Assembly: GCA_002492415.1 (NCBI GenBank)
Contig: DKYK01000073.1
Location: forward strand, 1 to 6,448
Reading direction: 5' to 3'
Length of the DNA: 6,448 bases
Source of the DNA: Christensenella sp. UBA7102
GTDB taxonomy: Bacteria; Bacillota; Clostridia; Christensenellales; UBA1750
The position numbers and the translations under genes are program-made. How positions within the stretch are numbered: the first letter of the stretch is position 1; every line of letters begins with the position of its first letter. Positions 5,993 through 6,448 of this stretch are shown piece after piece. Under the pieces are notes generated by a model. It saw only the letters and a list, made by a program, of their open reading frames with translations, was not told the DNA's origin and searched no databases.

Positions 5993-6448
5993 ATAGATTA
6001 TCGAAAAAGTATACAGGAAAGCCTCGATTATATAGAGGATAATTTGAAGTCTCCGATCACTGCCACGGAGCTTTGCGCGCGGGCAGGTTATTCGCTGTTC
6101 CATTATTACAGGCTGTTCCAGTCAGCCGTTGGAATGTCGGTGATGCAATATATTCTTTGGCGAAGGCTTATTCATGCGATTTATGAAATTCGTTGCGAAC
6201 GCAAAAGGATTGATGTGATACTGGAATATGGTTTTGAAACCTATGCTGGATTCTACAAAGCTTTTCGGCGCGAATTCGACTGCACTCCCTCCACCTATAT
6301 AAAAAAAGGACGGGCTAAACGACCTTACAAGCTGAACTTATATAAGGGGGACTATATGGTATCTCATAAGAAAGCTTTGGATGTTCTGAAGCACTGGAAA
6401 TTAGAAAATGAATCAATTTCTGATGTCTACCACGAAAGCAATGGAGAA
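5993..6448 (+). CDS. AraC-family transcriptional regulator with C-terminal extension, 3' end missing, start unclear
   Basis: I translated this frame by hand; it is open from just after TGA 5972-5974 to the window edge. SIQESLDYIEDNL leads into the first HTH (ITATELCARAGYSLFHYYRL), then FQSAVGMSVMQYILWRRL, then the second HTH (IDVILEYGFETYAGFYKAFR, then REFDCTPSTYI). This is the complete two-HTH AraC/XylS DNA-binding domain, placed at the N-terminus as in Rob-like regulators. After it come a basic linker (KKGRAKRPYK) and about 35 residues (MVSHKKALDVLKHWKLENES, then ISDVYHES) that begin another domain; the start of an aminoglycoside-phosphotransferase-like or effector-binding domain is possible but unproven. 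No ATG, GTG or TTG exists in frame before TTG 6044, which would cut off helix 1. The coordinate given is an ATA codon 6 nt after the G7 run and is only nominal. G+C is about 38-45% in the parts counted. Confidence 0.75.
   Translation, partial: MDYRKSIQESLDYIEDNLKSPITATELCARAGYSLFHYYRLFQSAVGMSVMQYILWRRLIHAIYEIRCERKRIDVILEYGFETYAGFYKAFRREFDCTPSTYIKKGRAKRPYKLNLYKGDYMVSHKKALDVLKHWKLENESISDVYHESNGE

Overview
The window looks like chromosomal DNA of an anaerobic, fairly high-GC member of the Firmicutes (Clostridia type). The reasons are a ferredoxin-dependent 2-oxoacid oxidoreductase operon, a lipoprotein (not free periplasmic) substrate-binding protein, strong GGAGG-type ribosome binding sites, and closest remembered relatives of the proteins in gut Clostridia. 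Genus-level placement is not possible from the sequence alone.

Left block (1-1682, minus strand): an operon read right to left, made of a 2x[4Fe-4S] ferredoxin-like subunit (1682-1476), a VorB/KorA-type alpha subunit (1459-395) and the first 131 codons of the TPP-binding beta subunit (393 to the window edge). Together they form a 2-oxoacid:ferredoxin oxidoreductase. A good sigma-70/A-type promoter (TTGACA-N17-TACACT) drives it from about position 1758.

Divergent intergenic region (1683-1940): besides that promoter it holds a perfect-consensus plus-strand promoter (TTGACA-N17-TATAAT, 1877-1905) embedded in an imperfect inverted repeat that may be an operator.

Middle block (1941-5669, plus strand): a five-gene operon in which every junction overlaps. 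It starts with a composite regulator (CxxC/HxxxH finger-like N-terminus, LuxR-type HTH, C-terminal DUF2087) and a standalone DUF2087 protein. A complete FecBCD-like iron-siderophore/cobalamin-type ABC importer follows: lipoprotein binding protein, FecCD-type permease and ATPase. The layout suggests that the two DUF2087 proteins control, and may sense the substrate or metal status of, the importer they are translated with. This is the most interesting unit here.

Right block (5670-6448): base composition drops abruptly. Hand counts give 14 G+C in 5701-5760 and 68 G+C in 180 bases sampled from the right-hand gene, against 46 in 60 in part of the permease gene. After about 300 bases with no gene comes an AraC-family regulator running off the right edge. 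Its reading frame has no ATG, GTG or TTG at the expected N-terminus; an A6-G7 tract lies exactly there. It appears to continue past the DNA-binding domain into a second domain preceded by its own in-frame Shine-Dalgarno/ATG.
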